A stretch of 63,250 bases of DNA. Origin: an uncultured Candidatus Saccharibacteria bacterium. GTDB lineage: Bacteria > Patescibacteriota > Saccharimonadia > Saccharimonadales > Saccharimonadaceae. Below the pieces are notes generated by a model, which made no database searches, had not been told where the DNA came from, and was given only the letters and a program-made list of their open reading frames with translations. A program made the position numbers and the translations under genes. Within the stretch, counting starts at the first letter, position 1. Each line of letters starts with the position of its first letter. Where the stretch lies: NCBI GenBank assembly GCA_947303945.1, contig CAMYZS010000005.1:1-63250 (forward strand), in the 5' to 3' direction. Of the stretch, positions 43,573 to 52,789 are shown piece by piece.

Positions 43573-45597
43573 TTATAGAGCAAACTGCGAATTGTAGAGA
43601 TCGGCATAAAGACCGCCTTTTTTCATTAACTGAACATGATTGCCAGTTTCTATAATATTGCCGTCATTCATAACTAGGATTAAGTCAGCATTTTTAATAG
43701 TTGATAGGCGATGCGCAATAATAAATGATGTGCGCCCTTCCGTTAACTTATCCATAGCCTTCTGTACTAGCTCTTCGGTGCGTGTGTCGACATTTGAAGT
43801 TGCTTCGTCGAGTATTAAAAACGGCGCGTCTTCGACCATACCTCGCGCAATTGTAATTAGTTGCTTTTGGCCAGCAGAGATCGATTCACTTTCGCTCATG
43901 TCTGTATCCAGACCATTCGGGAGAGTCTTAATGAAATGGCTGAGTCCGACGGTATCACAAATCTTCATGATTTGCTCATCACTTACACTTTTGTGGTTAT
44001 AGGCTATATTCTCGCGTACGGTTCCACTAAATGTCCAAGTGTCCTGTAATACCATTGTAAATAGGGAATGGATGTCCGCCCGCGTCATCTTCTTCGTCGA
44101 GGCTCCGTCTATGCGAATGTCGCCATCCTTAATCTCGTAAAATTTCATTAATAGATTAACCATTGTTGTCTTACCTGCACCAGTAGGGCCCACAATTGCA
44201 ATCTTCTGGCCAGCTTTTACTTCGGCGGAAAAATCTTTAATAATAGCCTTATTCTTATCGTAGCCGAATTTTACGTGGTCGAATACGATATTTCCTCGTA
44301 TAACAGACTTATCTATATGGCTATTAATATGCTGCTCGTCGGACATCTCTTCTTCGTCGATAAACTCAAAGACGCGTTCGCTCGCAGCCGCCGCTGGCTG
44401 TAGGTTGCCGACAGCTTGCGCAATGCGTGATAGTGGTGATGAGAAGAGGCGCGCGTAGCTTATAAAAGCGATAATTACACCAAAACTAATCGCCCCATTT
44501 ATTGTCAAAATAGCTCCAGTTACACAAACCGCGACATACCCGAGATTGCCCGTAAATGCCATAATTGGATGCATGAGGCCAGACAGAAATTGACTATGTA
44601 GATTAGCGTTGCGAATCTTCTTGTTTAACTTATTAAATTTCTTATCCGCAGTTTCTTTGCCGTCGTATGCTTTAACTACTGCTATGCCAGAATATATCTC
44701 TTCAATATGTGCGTTCATGTTCCCCAGCTCAATTTGTCGCTCGGCGAAGTACTTTTGCGATTTCTTTAGAATTGTCGCCATAAAAACGAATCCAAACAAG
44801 CTTGAGGCTATTGCTACTAGGGCCATAACCCAATTTGTGATTAACATCATTATAAGCGAGCCAATCAAGAGGAGGCCGTCGCCAATGATTATGCCAAACG
44901 AGTTATCAATACTACTCGATACAGAATCCACATCATTCGTCACACGTGAAAGCGTATCGCCGATTTGGTTCTGGTCGAAGTATCGCAGTGGCAGCATATT
45001 AATTTTATGCGAAATGCGATTGCGTAAATCTCGAGCAAAGCCAGACGTAACTCGCGCCATTATGAATCCCTCTAAGTATTCGAGGGTTGCGGATAGTACA
45101 TATAGAATTGCCATTAGTAGTGCTAGATTTCGAATGGCATCATGGTTCATTTTTGGTTTAATTACTTCCCGAATCGACTCCGGCAACTCGTCGATTTTCT
45201 GATAAATCATTACAGCGTCTTCGCCTGAAAGCTTGGTCAAACTACTCGTCTCCGATCGTAGCTCTTTTATTATATTGACGAATGCTTCTTTGTCTTCCGG
45301 GGATATTACTACATTATCAATCACGCTTTCGGTCAGTGGATCTCTCGATAATTCATTGGTGATATCATTGATTTTGTTTTGATCAAGTGCTAATCCGGCC
45401 GCAATCTCGTCCGTTATATTCGCCAACTTGTTTGGCGCAATTACACTAATGGCGGAAGTAGCTATCGACATAATCATTGCAATCGTGATTAAGGCATAAT
45501 ATTTGCGCATTTCTGCGAGCATGCGCTTAATAGCCTTGCCGAAGTTCTTTACCTTTTCCGGGCCGCCACGACGGCCGCCTGATCCTCCATTAAACAT
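43573..45597 (-). CDS. ABC exporter half-transporter, catalytically complete subunit
   Basis: It is a fused membrane-ATPase half of a drug/lipid exporter. The 674-residue product has six membrane helices (~35-400), with an insertion of ~90 polar residues between helices 1 and 2, then the ATPase domain: GPTGAGKTTMVNLL (Walker A), ISAGQKQLITIARG (signature, with Ala for the second Gly region) and FLILDEATSNVDTR with the catalytic Glu. It overlaps the next upstream gene by 8 nt; the two form a heterodimer. Confidence 0.93.
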   Translation of the reverse strand: MFNGGSGGRRGGPEKVKNFGKAIKRMLAEMRKYYALITIAMIMSIATSAISVIAPNKLANITDEIAAGLALDQNKINDITNELSRDPLTESVIDNVVISPEDKEAFVNIIKELRSETSSLTKLSGEDAVMIYQKIDELPESIREVIKPKMNHDAIRNLALLMAILYVLSATLEYLEGFIMARVTSGFARDLRNRISHKINMLPLRYFDQNQIGDTLSRVTNDVDSVSSSIDNSFGIIIGDGLLLIGSLIMMLITNWVMALVAIASSLFGFVFMATILKKSQKYFAERQIELGNMNAHIEEIYSGIAVVKAYDGKETADKKFNKLNKKIRNANLHSQFLSGLMHPIMAFTGNLGYVAVCVTGAILTINGAISFGVIIAFISYARLFSSPLSRIAQAVGNLQPAAAASERVFEFIDEEEMSDEQHINSHIDKSVIRGNIVFDHVKFGYDKNKAIIKDFSAEVKAGQKIAIVGPTGAGKTTMVNLLMKFYEIKDGDIRIDGASTKKMTRADIHSLFTMVLQDTWTFSGTVRENIAYNHKSVSDEQIMKICDTVGLSHFIKTLPNGLDTDMSESESISAGQKQLITIARGMVEDAPFLILDEATSNVDTRTEELVQKAMDKLTEGRTSFIIAHRLSTIKNADLILVMNDGNIIETGNHVQLMKKGGLYADLYNSQFAL

Positions 45598-47347
45598 TTA
45601 GCTCCTCCTTTGTCAGCTGCGAAAGCGCAATTTCTCGGTATACTTCACAATTCCGCATCAATTCCTGGTGTGTACCATGGCCTACGCAGTAACCCCTATC
45701 TAATACTATAATTTGGTCGGCGTGCATAATTGTGCCAATGCGCTGCGCTACGATTAATGAAGTTGCATCTTTTGTATATTCTTTGAGAGCTTTTCTAAGC
45801 GCCGCATCGGTTTTATAGTCGAGTGCCGAGAAGCTATCGTCGAAGATATATATTTCTGGATCTCGCACTATTGCCCGTGCAATTGCTAGGCGCTGTTTCT
45901 GTCCTCCCGAGATATTTGTACCAGATTGTGCGATATGTGAGTTATACTGCTTATCTAGCTTCTCGATAAAGCTCTTTGCTTGCGCTACTTTTGCCGCCGT
46001 CTGAATCTTTCGCTCGTTTGGCTTCTTTTTACCACTGTCACCGTAAGCTATATTACTAGCTACGGTTCCGCTAAATATTACTGCTTTTTGCGGTATGTAA
46101 CCAAGCTTCTTATGTAATGCTTTTTGGTTGTAGTCGCGTACATTTACGCCATCTACAAAAACCGCGCCTTCAGTAACGTCATAGAAACGCGGAATTAGGT
46201 TTATTAACGTCGACTTGCCAGATCCAGTTGAGCCGATAAAGGCTACCGTTTGACCCTTTTCGGCGCGAAATGAAATATCCTTTAATAAATACTCCTCTGC
46301 ATCAGGATATTTAAACGAGACATTGCGAAATTCGACTGTCCCAATCTCGGCTGTATCGTCATCAAACAGTCCATCTTTAATGGTGATTTCTTTGTCTAGT
46401 ACTTCGTTTATACGTTCGGCCGATACTTGTGCACGCGGGATTATCATAAAAATCATAGCCAACATTAGAAAGCTAAATATTACGTGCACTGCATAGGTTG
46501 AGAAAACGACCATATCGCTAAAAAGTGTCAGTTTATTCGCCATTACGGATTGGCTAATCAATGCGGCACCGATTAAATATATTGCCAAAGTGATACTATT
46601 TAGAACTAGATTCATTGTTGGCGACATGATACTTAATACGCGATCGACAAAGCGCGTAGTATCGGCAACCTCGGTATTTGGGATGTCGAATTTCTTTTCC
46701 TGGTATCTTTCCGCATTAAAAGCGCGCACGACGCGTATGCCCTTTAGACTTTCCTGTGTGACACCATTAAGTCTATCGGTAAGTTTCTGAATTAACTTGA
46801 AGCGTGGTATGACGAGTGTCATTATTGTAATAATTGTTGCAAGAATAATCACGACCGCCACTCCAGTCGCCGTACTCCACTGCCAACTTTTGCCAGATAT
46901 TTTTATAATCGCCCATGTTGCACTAAGCGGTGCCCTAATTAGCATGTTTGCTCCCATTGTTATTACCATCCGCACCTGCGTGACGTCATTTGTTGTTCTC
47001 GTGATTAGGGAAGCGGTTGAAAAACGTTTAATATCATCAACGCTAAGCTCTTCGACTTTGTCGAATATCTTTTTTTTCACAATAAAGGTGAAATCCGCCC
47101 CCACATTTGCTACAAACCAGCCCGCTATAATAGTCGAAACTAGGCTTCCAAAAGCGCAGAGGAGCATTAGTGCGCCATTATGCAAGATTTCGCCCATTTC
47201 GCTACCTTCGGTCCGTACTAGAACCGTAATATTTGACATATATTCGGGCATTTTTAATTCAAGCACAACTTGACCGGCAATAAACAGAACAGCTAAAGCT
47301 ATAAATAGCCAGTCTTTCCTCTTTAAGTTTCTGAATAGTTTAAACAT
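45590..47347 (-). CDS. ABC exporter half-transporter, partner with degenerate Walker B
   Basis: The 585-residue product has six membrane helices (~15-310) and an ATPase domain with GSTGSGKSTLINLI (Walker A), ISGGQKQRLAIARAI (signature) and IYIFDDSFSALD. Asp replaces the catalytic Glu after Walker B. This asymmetry matches heterodimeric exporters such as TM287/288 and BmrCD, where one site is non-hydrolytic. AGAGGAAA lies about 12 nt before the ATG. The substrate is unknown. Confidence 0.93.
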   Translation of the reverse strand: MFKLFRNLKRKDWLFIALAVLFIAGQVVLELKMPEYMSNITVLVRTEGSEMGEILHNGALMLLCAFGSLVSTIIAGWFVANVGADFTFIVKKKIFDKVEELSVDDIKRFSTASLITRTTNDVTQVRMVITMGANMLIRAPLSATWAIIKISGKSWQWSTATGVAVVIILATIITIMTLVIPRFKLIQKLTDRLNGVTQESLKGIRVVRAFNAERYQEKKFDIPNTEVADTTRFVDRVLSIMSPTMNLVLNSITLAIYLIGAALISQSVMANKLTLFSDMVVFSTYAVHVIFSFLMLAMIFMIIPRAQVSAERINEVLDKEITIKDGLFDDDTAEIGTVEFRNVSFKYPDAEEYLLKDISFRAEKGQTVAFIGSTGSGKSTLINLIPRFYDVTEGAVFVDGVNVRDYNQKALHKKLGYIPQKAVIFSGTVASNIAYGDSGKKKPNERKIQTAAKVAQAKSFIEKLDKQYNSHIAQSGTNISGGQKQRLAIARAIVRDPEIYIFDDSFSALDYKTDAALRKALKEYTKDATSLIVAQRIGTIMHADQIIVLDRGYCVGHGTHQELMRNCEVYREIALSQLTKEELNV

Positions 47348-47503
47348 ATATTACCTATTTCCTCTTTTTCTTTTCGTAGAGACATATGCTAAAAGGTATA
47401 CTCAACTCTTTAGCTACATATGCGGTTCAAAGGGTGATTAATACTTATTAATTCTATTAGCCCACAATCGAACGGTCAATAGTGTCGATAAGCTATCGAT
47501 AGG

Positions 47504-49792
47504 CTAGTCCCTCATAGCGTGATAGATATAATTTAAGAAAGTATCGCGTTTTTCGGCGTTAATATTTCGTAATAAAATTACCTTAAACCTTGCTTTAGTT
47601 AAGGCTGTATAGAATATTTTCCGATCTTCAACAAAACTCGCAACTTCTTCTTTGGGCGTATCCACAAAAAGCCGCAAAAGCCAAAAAGTCGAGCGTGTCT
47701 TGCTTGGAGGATACAAATTTTGACCTACGATTATTACCCAATCCGCTTTTATGTCTTTGCTTCTTTTAGTGGTGGCGGCATCGAATTTGTAGCTAGGTAA
47801 TTCTGTCAGCGATACTTTAGTATCGGAGCCTTCTTTGAAGCCAGCCTTAGATTTCATCATTGTTTTGAGTATAGTATTTGTGCGCGCTAATACTAAAATT
47901 CGGTCACTCGGCCTTTGGCGATGTATGTTTAAAATGGCTTGTTTCGCTTGACTAAACTCATCCTCCATCGATTTACTGTCGCCATTAAAATTTAAGAACA
48001 CAAAAGGATCATTGAAATACCCTAGCGTGCATTTACGTTCTTTGCGAATTTGGTTTAGCTTTTCCATAATAAAATCGCCGGCGACATTAGCGGGAGACGG
48101 CTGACTATCGTGTGCGCTTGCAATCTTAAAAGTTTTGGCATTTTTAAGGCAATCGCGAAAGCCGTAAATTTGTTCAATTCTTGCTTTGGTGAATGAATGA
48201 ATTGTTTGCCAATCGTTACCAACAACTATTAGTTTTATCTTATTGCGCTCTACTAGCTTGCGCATGAGGTCAAAACAGCCCGATGAAATGTCTTGGTATT
48301 CGTCAATTAAGATGTATTTATAATGGAAAATGCTATTTTCTGTACGACTTACGAGAAACTTAGCGTAATAAATTACGTCCGCTATATCAAAGCTTGGCTC
48401 ATCGGCGCCACGGTGGATAGCGGCGTTATAGAAAAGATAAAAATCACGAATATATTTATACTGCTTTTCGGCTATGATACGTTCATTAAGACTCTTGATG
48501 TCTCCTAAATGGCTTTTGATTGTTTTGTCGAAGCAATCGCGACACGAGGAAGTTTTTATAACATCAATAGTTTCATAAAACAGTGTTTCCAACTTACGAA
48601 ACTCCACGAGTGGATTATGACGCAGGATAGCTTCATATATACTTTTCGCATTTCGTTCGTGCGGTAAACGTACGCCGAACTCTTCGAGCTTAGTGCGTAA
48701 TGTTTTGAGATAGCTGTTGTTTGGCTCGTAATGTAACGGAATAAAGTTGGTGTGATTTTTGCGATGGAACGATTCTTTTGTCTCGCGGATTTTATCATGA
48801 CTACCTATTCGGTAATCATTATTCTGCTCGTAGTATTCGATATAGAACTTTTGCCCACCTATATACAAGGTAAAATTTGGCCGATAGTCATTCGCGTCTG
48901 GTAATAATTCGTCAAAAGCCTGCCTATATGTATAGCTAATTGAATGACGGAATAACCAGTTTGCAATCATAGCTTCACCCTTAGACCTTACTCGTTCACC
49001 CATTAATGTGCGCGGTATATCGGCGTTTATGCTTGTAGCGATACTTCTTTTTAATAATGAATCAAAATTATTAACCTCTTTAAGACGGTATTTGATAAGA
49101 CTCTCGAAATAATCGTCGAAATTCCGAAAGTCGCCACGATTTTTCAGGTAATAATCGTCAATTAAGCCTCTGCGGCCAGTAGTATTTACATTAAAGCAAT
49201 CAATGAAATCATCGACCGTATCAGGATTAGCTAAGATGTGTCTTTTAAGGTAGTTCAGAAAAATCTCGTCTCGTTCTTTTTCATTAATGACGCGGCAATC
49301 TTTGTAACGCATAGTTTGTTTGATGTATTTGTAACCCAACGAATAAAAAGAAGTCACGCTAACTGGAATATTTAACATCTCGTTAATGTCTTCTTGCATC
49401 TTTTCTATTGTTCGTTCGGGGCCGCCTATTACTAATATGTCTTCCGGGGCGACATTCTTTTTTTCGACAAGATATTTTATTTTCGCAATTATAATATTTA
49501 TTTTCTCAGTATCCGTGCCAGCAATCACTAATGATCGATTTTCGTCTGCCAGAATGGCTCGTATTTGTTCGCTATTTAGCTCGATACTTGAATCAATATC
49601 ATCAAGAAGGTGACAAAAATAATCTTTAAGTTTAGCATGTTCGACTTCTAAAATTCTGCTGTTATATTCGTCTAGATTAAACTGTTTTGGGACTTGTTCA
49701 GGTGCACGTTTCTGGACCTTATCAAAGAAGGAAGCGGAAATATATTGTCGCTTAGCTAGTTTTCTTTCAAAGTCCAACAAAATGCTGCCCAT
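47504..49792 (-). CDS. Helicase IV-like SF1 protein with decayed active sites
   Basis: The 762-residue product aligns with the helicase IV/UvrD layout: Q motif (LNSEQIRAIL), motif II YILIDEYQDIS, motif III VGNDWQTIHSFTKA, and late FYTALTKARFKVILL. The Walker A site reads AGTDTEKIN instead of AGxxxGKT: Gly before the Lys is Glu and the following Thr is Ile. The inserted PD-(D/E)XK-type domain (~260-345, RSKGEAMIANWLF) has PNF where PDF is expected. The protein may bind DNA without normal ATPase or nuclease activity. A TATAAT box lies 10 nt before the ATG. Confidence 0.85.
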   Translation of the reverse strand: MGSILLDFERKLAKRQYISASFFDKVQKRAPEQVPKQFNLDEYNSRILEVEHAKLKDYFCHLLDDIDSSIELNSEQIRAILADENRSLVIAGTDTEKINIIIAKIKYLVEKKNVAPEDILVIGGPERTIEKMQEDINEMLNIPVSVTSFYSLGYKYIKQTMRYKDCRVINEKERDEIFLNYLKRHILANPDTVDDFIDCFNVNTTGRRGLIDDYYLKNRGDFRNFDDYFESLIKYRLKEVNNFDSLLKRSIATSINADIPRTLMGERVRSKGEAMIANWLFRHSISYTYRQAFDELLPDANDYRPNFTLYIGGQKFYIEYYEQNNDYRIGSHDKIRETKESFHRKNHTNFIPLHYEPNNSYLKTLRTKLEEFGVRLPHERNAKSIYEAILRHNPLVEFRKLETLFYETIDVIKTSSCRDCFDKTIKSHLGDIKSLNERIIAEKQYKYIRDFYLFYNAAIHRGADEPSFDIADVIYYAKFLVSRTENSIFHYKYILIDEYQDISSGCFDLMRKLVERNKIKLIVVGNDWQTIHSFTKARIEQIYGFRDCLKNAKTFKIASAHDSQPSPANVAGDFIMEKLNQIRKERKCTLGYFNDPFVFLNFNGDSKSMEDEFSQAKQAILNIHRQRPSDRILVLARTNTILKTMMKSKAGFKEGSDTKVSLTELPSYKFDAATTKRSKDIKADWVIIVGQNLYPPSKTRSTFWLLRLFVDTPKEEVASFVEDRKIFYTALTKARFKVILLRNINAEKRDTFLNYIYHAMRD

Positions 49793-49822
49793 ATTACTTA
49801 TGATTATACTAGTATTTGACGT

Positions 49823-49852
49823 AAAAAAGAACCCGAGACGACATCGGGTCCT
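49823..49852. terminator. Terminator after 49861 gene
   Basis: ACCCGA/TCGGGT stem; on the minus strand it is followed by TTCTTTTTT. Confidence 0.75.
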
Positions 49853-49860
49853 TGAATTAA

Positions 49861-50310
49861 TTAATCTTGATCTAGCGTACGAATGATACCAATCAGGGCA
49901 TCAATTAAACGATTCTTCCGATAGAGGCTATCGCGTATCTTATCTAATTCGTCGTATGCAAGGTCCGGATCGAACTCAGGCCCCCTCCTCTTGATGGTAA
50001 TATTGTCTTCCTCTTTATCCATGCGTATTATTAGGTCGTTGCGCTCTTTTCGAGAGCTCTCCAGGAGCTGTTTGGTTGTATTTAAATAGTTTGCGAGCTC
50101 TGGCGCTAGCTCGGACGGGGTCGTAGCGGGCCCCGATGTCGTACTAGCCTCGTTGTTCTGGCTGAACTCTTGGTTTGGCGCTGGGGCTTTCTCGGCTTCA
50201 ATCGGCTTCTCTTCGACGGCAGGAGCAGCAGGAGTAGTGTCTATCGAGTCTTGATAGTAGCCGTTTGTATCGTTTGATTGTGGTTGATTATAGTTTGTAA
50301 AATCTTGCAT
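49861..50310 (-). CDS. Unknown soluble protein, disordered N-terminus and coiled coil
   Basis: The 149-residue product has an N-terminal ~85 residues rich in Asn, Gln, Pro, Ala and Glu (probably disordered) and a C-terminal charged helix region (KERNDLIIRMDKEED, then FDPDLAYDELDKIRDSLYRK). No family was recognised. The ATG at 50310 is chosen because AAGGGTGAG precedes it and the TTAAAAT box overlaps the upstream ATG at 50343. It follows the helicase gene divergently by distance only. Confidence 0.7.
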   Translation of the reverse strand: MQDFTNYNQPQSNDTNGYYQDSIDTTPAAPAVEEKPIEAEKAPAPNQEFSQNNEASTTSGPATTPSELAPELANYLNTTKQLLESSRKERNDLIIRMDKEEDNITIKRRGPEFDPDLAYDELDKIRDSLYRKNRLIDALIGIIRTLDQD

Positions 50311-50398
50311 TATCTCACCCTTGTTGAATTTCTTTACTTTCATTTTAACATAAGAACTATGATATAATGCAAGAAACTAACGGATTCTAAAAGAGAAT

Positions 50399-50959
50399 AT
50401 GCCAAAGACTACTAAAACTCCTAAAAATCATAAAATAATAAATGGCAGCACTTTGCCGAAAGACGATAAGGCCTGTGCACGCCTTCGTCTTATGGGGATA
50501 CTTATGGCGCTCGCAAGCGTCCTGATGGCATTGTTACCAATGATATACTCGGGCGTTTATCGCTATGTTGCTAAATATTCGGGTGCATATATGACGGACT
50601 TTGCTATAACGAGTATGATCATTACGGGCTTCGTAGTTGCTTTACTTTATTTTCTACTTGGGCTGTATGTTATTATGGCGAGCGAACGTAATACGCGCCT
50701 CGTGCGTGCAGTATATCAGATGAATGTTATCCTGACTTTCTTAGCTGTTGTTGCAGGTATTCTGTTATTCATGCCTTGGCCTGTTCCTACTTTTCGACTC
50801 ATGATGACGCATTTGGCTACTGCTAATTATATTGAGCAGGGTATCACACCGATGTTTATCATGCTATTTGTTGATATGTCGTTAATAATTGGCCTAGTCG
50901 CATCTGTAACCGGTATTACTTATACTTGCTTAATCGATAAAGAGACGAAAACGAAGTAG
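50399..50959 (+). CDS. Four-helix membrane protein, unknown
   Basis: The 186-residue product has a basic N-terminus of ~32 residues and four hydrophobic helices (~33-55, 65-95, 102-125, 150-178), with a short basic tail. No family was recognised. A TATAAT box (50361-50366) lies about 32 nt upstream and there is a weak AAGAGAA before the ATG. The next gene follows within 28 nt, so the two are probably one unit. Confidence 0.75.
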   Translation: MPKTTKTPKNHKIINGSTLPKDDKACARLRLMGILMALASVLMALLPMIYSGVYRYVAKYSGAYMTDFAITSMIITGFVVALLYFLLGLYVIMASERNTRLVRAVYQMNVILTFLAVVAGILLFMPWPVPTFRLMMTHLATANYIEQGITPMFIMLFVDMSLIIGLVASVTGITYTCLIDKETKTK

Positions 50960-50987
50960 ATTATTATTCGTATTGTGGCACAGAAAG

Positions 50988-51530
50988 ATGGCTAAGGAGA
51001 ATAAAAACAAACTTGGCAAAGGTCTTATCGTTGTAGTTTTATTAGCTATTTTAACGATTTTGGCTGGTGTTGCGAGTGTAGTTTTACTTAGTCGCAATAT
51101 TTCAATTGTCCAGCTTTTTGGTGGTATTGATAATGTTTATGAGAGCGCACGTTTGGAAAAGTTAACTATTAATGGCTATAGGGTGGGTGACAAAATTAGC
51201 GACTCTGCAAAAGAGTATCAAGTAATAGATTCCGATTTCGATTACTATTATGACGAAGTGGCGTTTTGGGTCAAAGATGATAATATTTTCGGAATCGGCT
51301 TTTATACTTTTAACTCCGGCCTCGAAACTAGTATCAATGATGCGAAAATAATATACGAGAAACAACGCCTCGTAACGCTCGACGACTTCGAGGAGACGTT
51401 CGGCCTTGGTGAGGAGAAAAGTGAGCAAGATAATAAAACTATTATTTATCGGCAAGACGAATACACATTGACTGTCGAAGCATACAAAGGCGTTGTTCAG
51501 AATGTTATTTTGCTAAAAAATACTAATTAA
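50988..51530 (+). CDS. Single-pass membrane protein, unknown
   Basis: The 180-residue product has a short basic N-terminus, one helix (~12-36) and an exported domain of ~140 residues with alternating beta-like and acidic segments (DSDFDYYYDEVAFWVKDDN, GFYTFNSGLETS). No family was recognised. The ATG at 50988 is preferred over an in-frame TTG at 50973; no strong Shine-Dalgarno is seen. It is the last gene before a terminator. Confidence 0.7.
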   Translation: MAKENKNKLGKGLIVVVLLAILTILAGVASVVLLSRNISIVQLFGGIDNVYESARLEKLTINGYRVGDKISDSAKEYQVIDSDFDYYYDEVAFWVKDDNIFGIGFYTFNSGLETSINDAKIIYEKQRLVTLDDFEETFGLGEEKSEQDNKTIIYRQDEYTLTVEAYKGVVQNVILLKNTN

Positions 51531-51532
51531 AA

Positions 51533-51558
51533 AATCTGGCCATCTGCCAGTTTTTTTA
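51533..51558 (+). terminator. Terminator after 50988 gene
   Basis: CTGGC/GCCAG stem with a 5-nt loop, followed by seven T residues. Confidence 0.9.
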
Positions 51559-51559
51559 A

Positions 51560-51635
51560 TGGCAGGGGCGGCAAGACTCGAACTCGCGACACCTGGTTTT
51601 GGAGACCAGTGCTCTACCAACTGAGCTACGCCCCT
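51560..51635 (-). tRNA. tRNA-Trp (CCA), CCA end encoded
   Basis: Minus-strand acceptor AGGGGCG/CGCCCCT, D arm, anticodon stem CTGGT/ACCAG with loop CTCCAAA, T loop TTCGAGT, discriminator G and encoded CCA. A TATAAT box (plus 51651-51656) lies about 15 nt upstream. Confidence 0.96.
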
Positions 51636-51697
51636 AACTTATTCGTCAATTATAGCACAATTGGAACAAAAAACACTCCATCGACGCTAAATAGTGT

Positions 51698-51719
51698 TAT
51701 AATTAAACATAAGCATAAT
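51698..51719 (+). promoter_or_regulatory. Promoter plus leader motif shared with 6525
   Basis: TATAAT followed by TAAACATAAGCATAAT, one substitution different from the string at 6525 over the shared 22 positions. The gene start lies 15 nt further on with AAGGTGGG. Confidence 0.5.
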
Positions 51720-51734
51720 AATTAAGGTGGGTAA

Positions 51735-52751
51735 ATGGACGCACAATCGCTTCATAGACAAATACAGAGTTCAACAAAGCAACGCATTCATGCAAAACCT
51801 TCCAGTAATTCTTCTAGTTCGCAACCTTTTATAAACGAGGATATTATAAATGCAGAATTACATAAAGAGGAGTTTGATCGCGACGGCGATGGTATTGTGT
51901 CTCTCATGGAAGAATTGAGCAGTGTAGATAGCGTAAGAGAAACTGCTAATCGCGCTGCCGAAAAAATCAATAACGAACAGAGTAGCAAGAATCGGGATAC
52001 TGAATCAAAAAGCGACGAAACCCTGCCGCACGCGGCGATTTTGACTATGCATCAAGAGGCTACGCCAAGTTTTAATGCCTTCTCGTCCCATCACGCCTCC
52101 GCTCCGGTACCACGACAGAATCGACAAGCGCCCATAGCAGAGGCGAAACCCGTTAAGGATAATACGAATGCAATCATTATGATTCTACTAATCGCAATTT
52201 TAATAATTGCAGTTGCGATTTTTGGAGTCATCGTTGCCGGTGAACGCCGTAATGACCAGGAGCAAGCAGCTAATCAATCGCGCAGTGCGCTCAGTATTAC
52301 CGATAATAGCCAAAAACAGCAAGAAGAAGAGCAGGCTAAGAAGTATGAATACGATTTTTCTAAGATTGTCGGCAAATGGACCGCACTGGGCGACAATGCT
52401 GCATGTATAAATATTAGTAAGGACAGTAAGGTTGTTTGGTACCAAAAATGTGACAGTACGAAAGATGATTATTATTCCGGTATCGCCAATATTATCAGTG
52501 GCCAAGACGCCATTGATGGACTCGGTATTACCGCGAAACGTGTCGCTCGCATGGTTGGCATTGCGGAAGCCAAAGTATCCATCAATCGTGTTTTTGCCAT
52601 TACGGTAACTCCTGATGAATATTTTGTTCAGGATAATGTGAGTGCTCAAAAACCGAAAGAGATAAAACTCCTTGTTGTCAAAGCTGACGACGGCGAAATA
52701 AATATTTACGACTATCACTACGGTCAATTAAGCATATATTCTACTAACTAG
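51735..52751 (+). CDS. Membrane-anchored protein with an EF-hand-like loop
   Basis: The 338-residue product has a long cytosolic part (~1-142) with a calcium-loop pattern FDRDGDGIVSLMEEL (~47-61: Asp at 1, 3, 5, Gly at 6, Glu at 12), a Pro/Ala/His-rich linker, one membrane helix (~145-170), a coiled segment and an exported C-terminal domain (~205-338) with two Cys (AACINIS, WYQKCDS). The loop may bind Ca2+, but a single loop is weak evidence. AAGGTGGG precedes the ATG. Confidence 0.75.
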   Translation: MDAQSLHRQIQSSTKQRIHAKPSSNSSSSQPFINEDIINAELHKEEFDRDGDGIVSLMEELSSVDSVRETANRAAEKINNEQSSKNRDTESKSDETLPHAAILTMHQEATPSFNAFSSHHASAPVPRQNRQAPIAEAKPVKDNTNAIIMILLIAILIIAVAIFGVIVAGERRNDQEQAANQSRSALSITDNSQKQQEEEQAKKYEYDFSKIVGKWTALGDNAACINISKDSKVVWYQKCDSTKDDYYSGIANIISGQDAIDGLGITAKRVARMVGIAEAKVSINRVFAITVTPDEYFVQDNVSAQKPKEIKLLVVKADDGEINIYDYHYGQLSIYSTN

Positions 52752-52789
52752 CTCCTCTTACAACATCTCGTGCTAAAATTAAATGCAAG

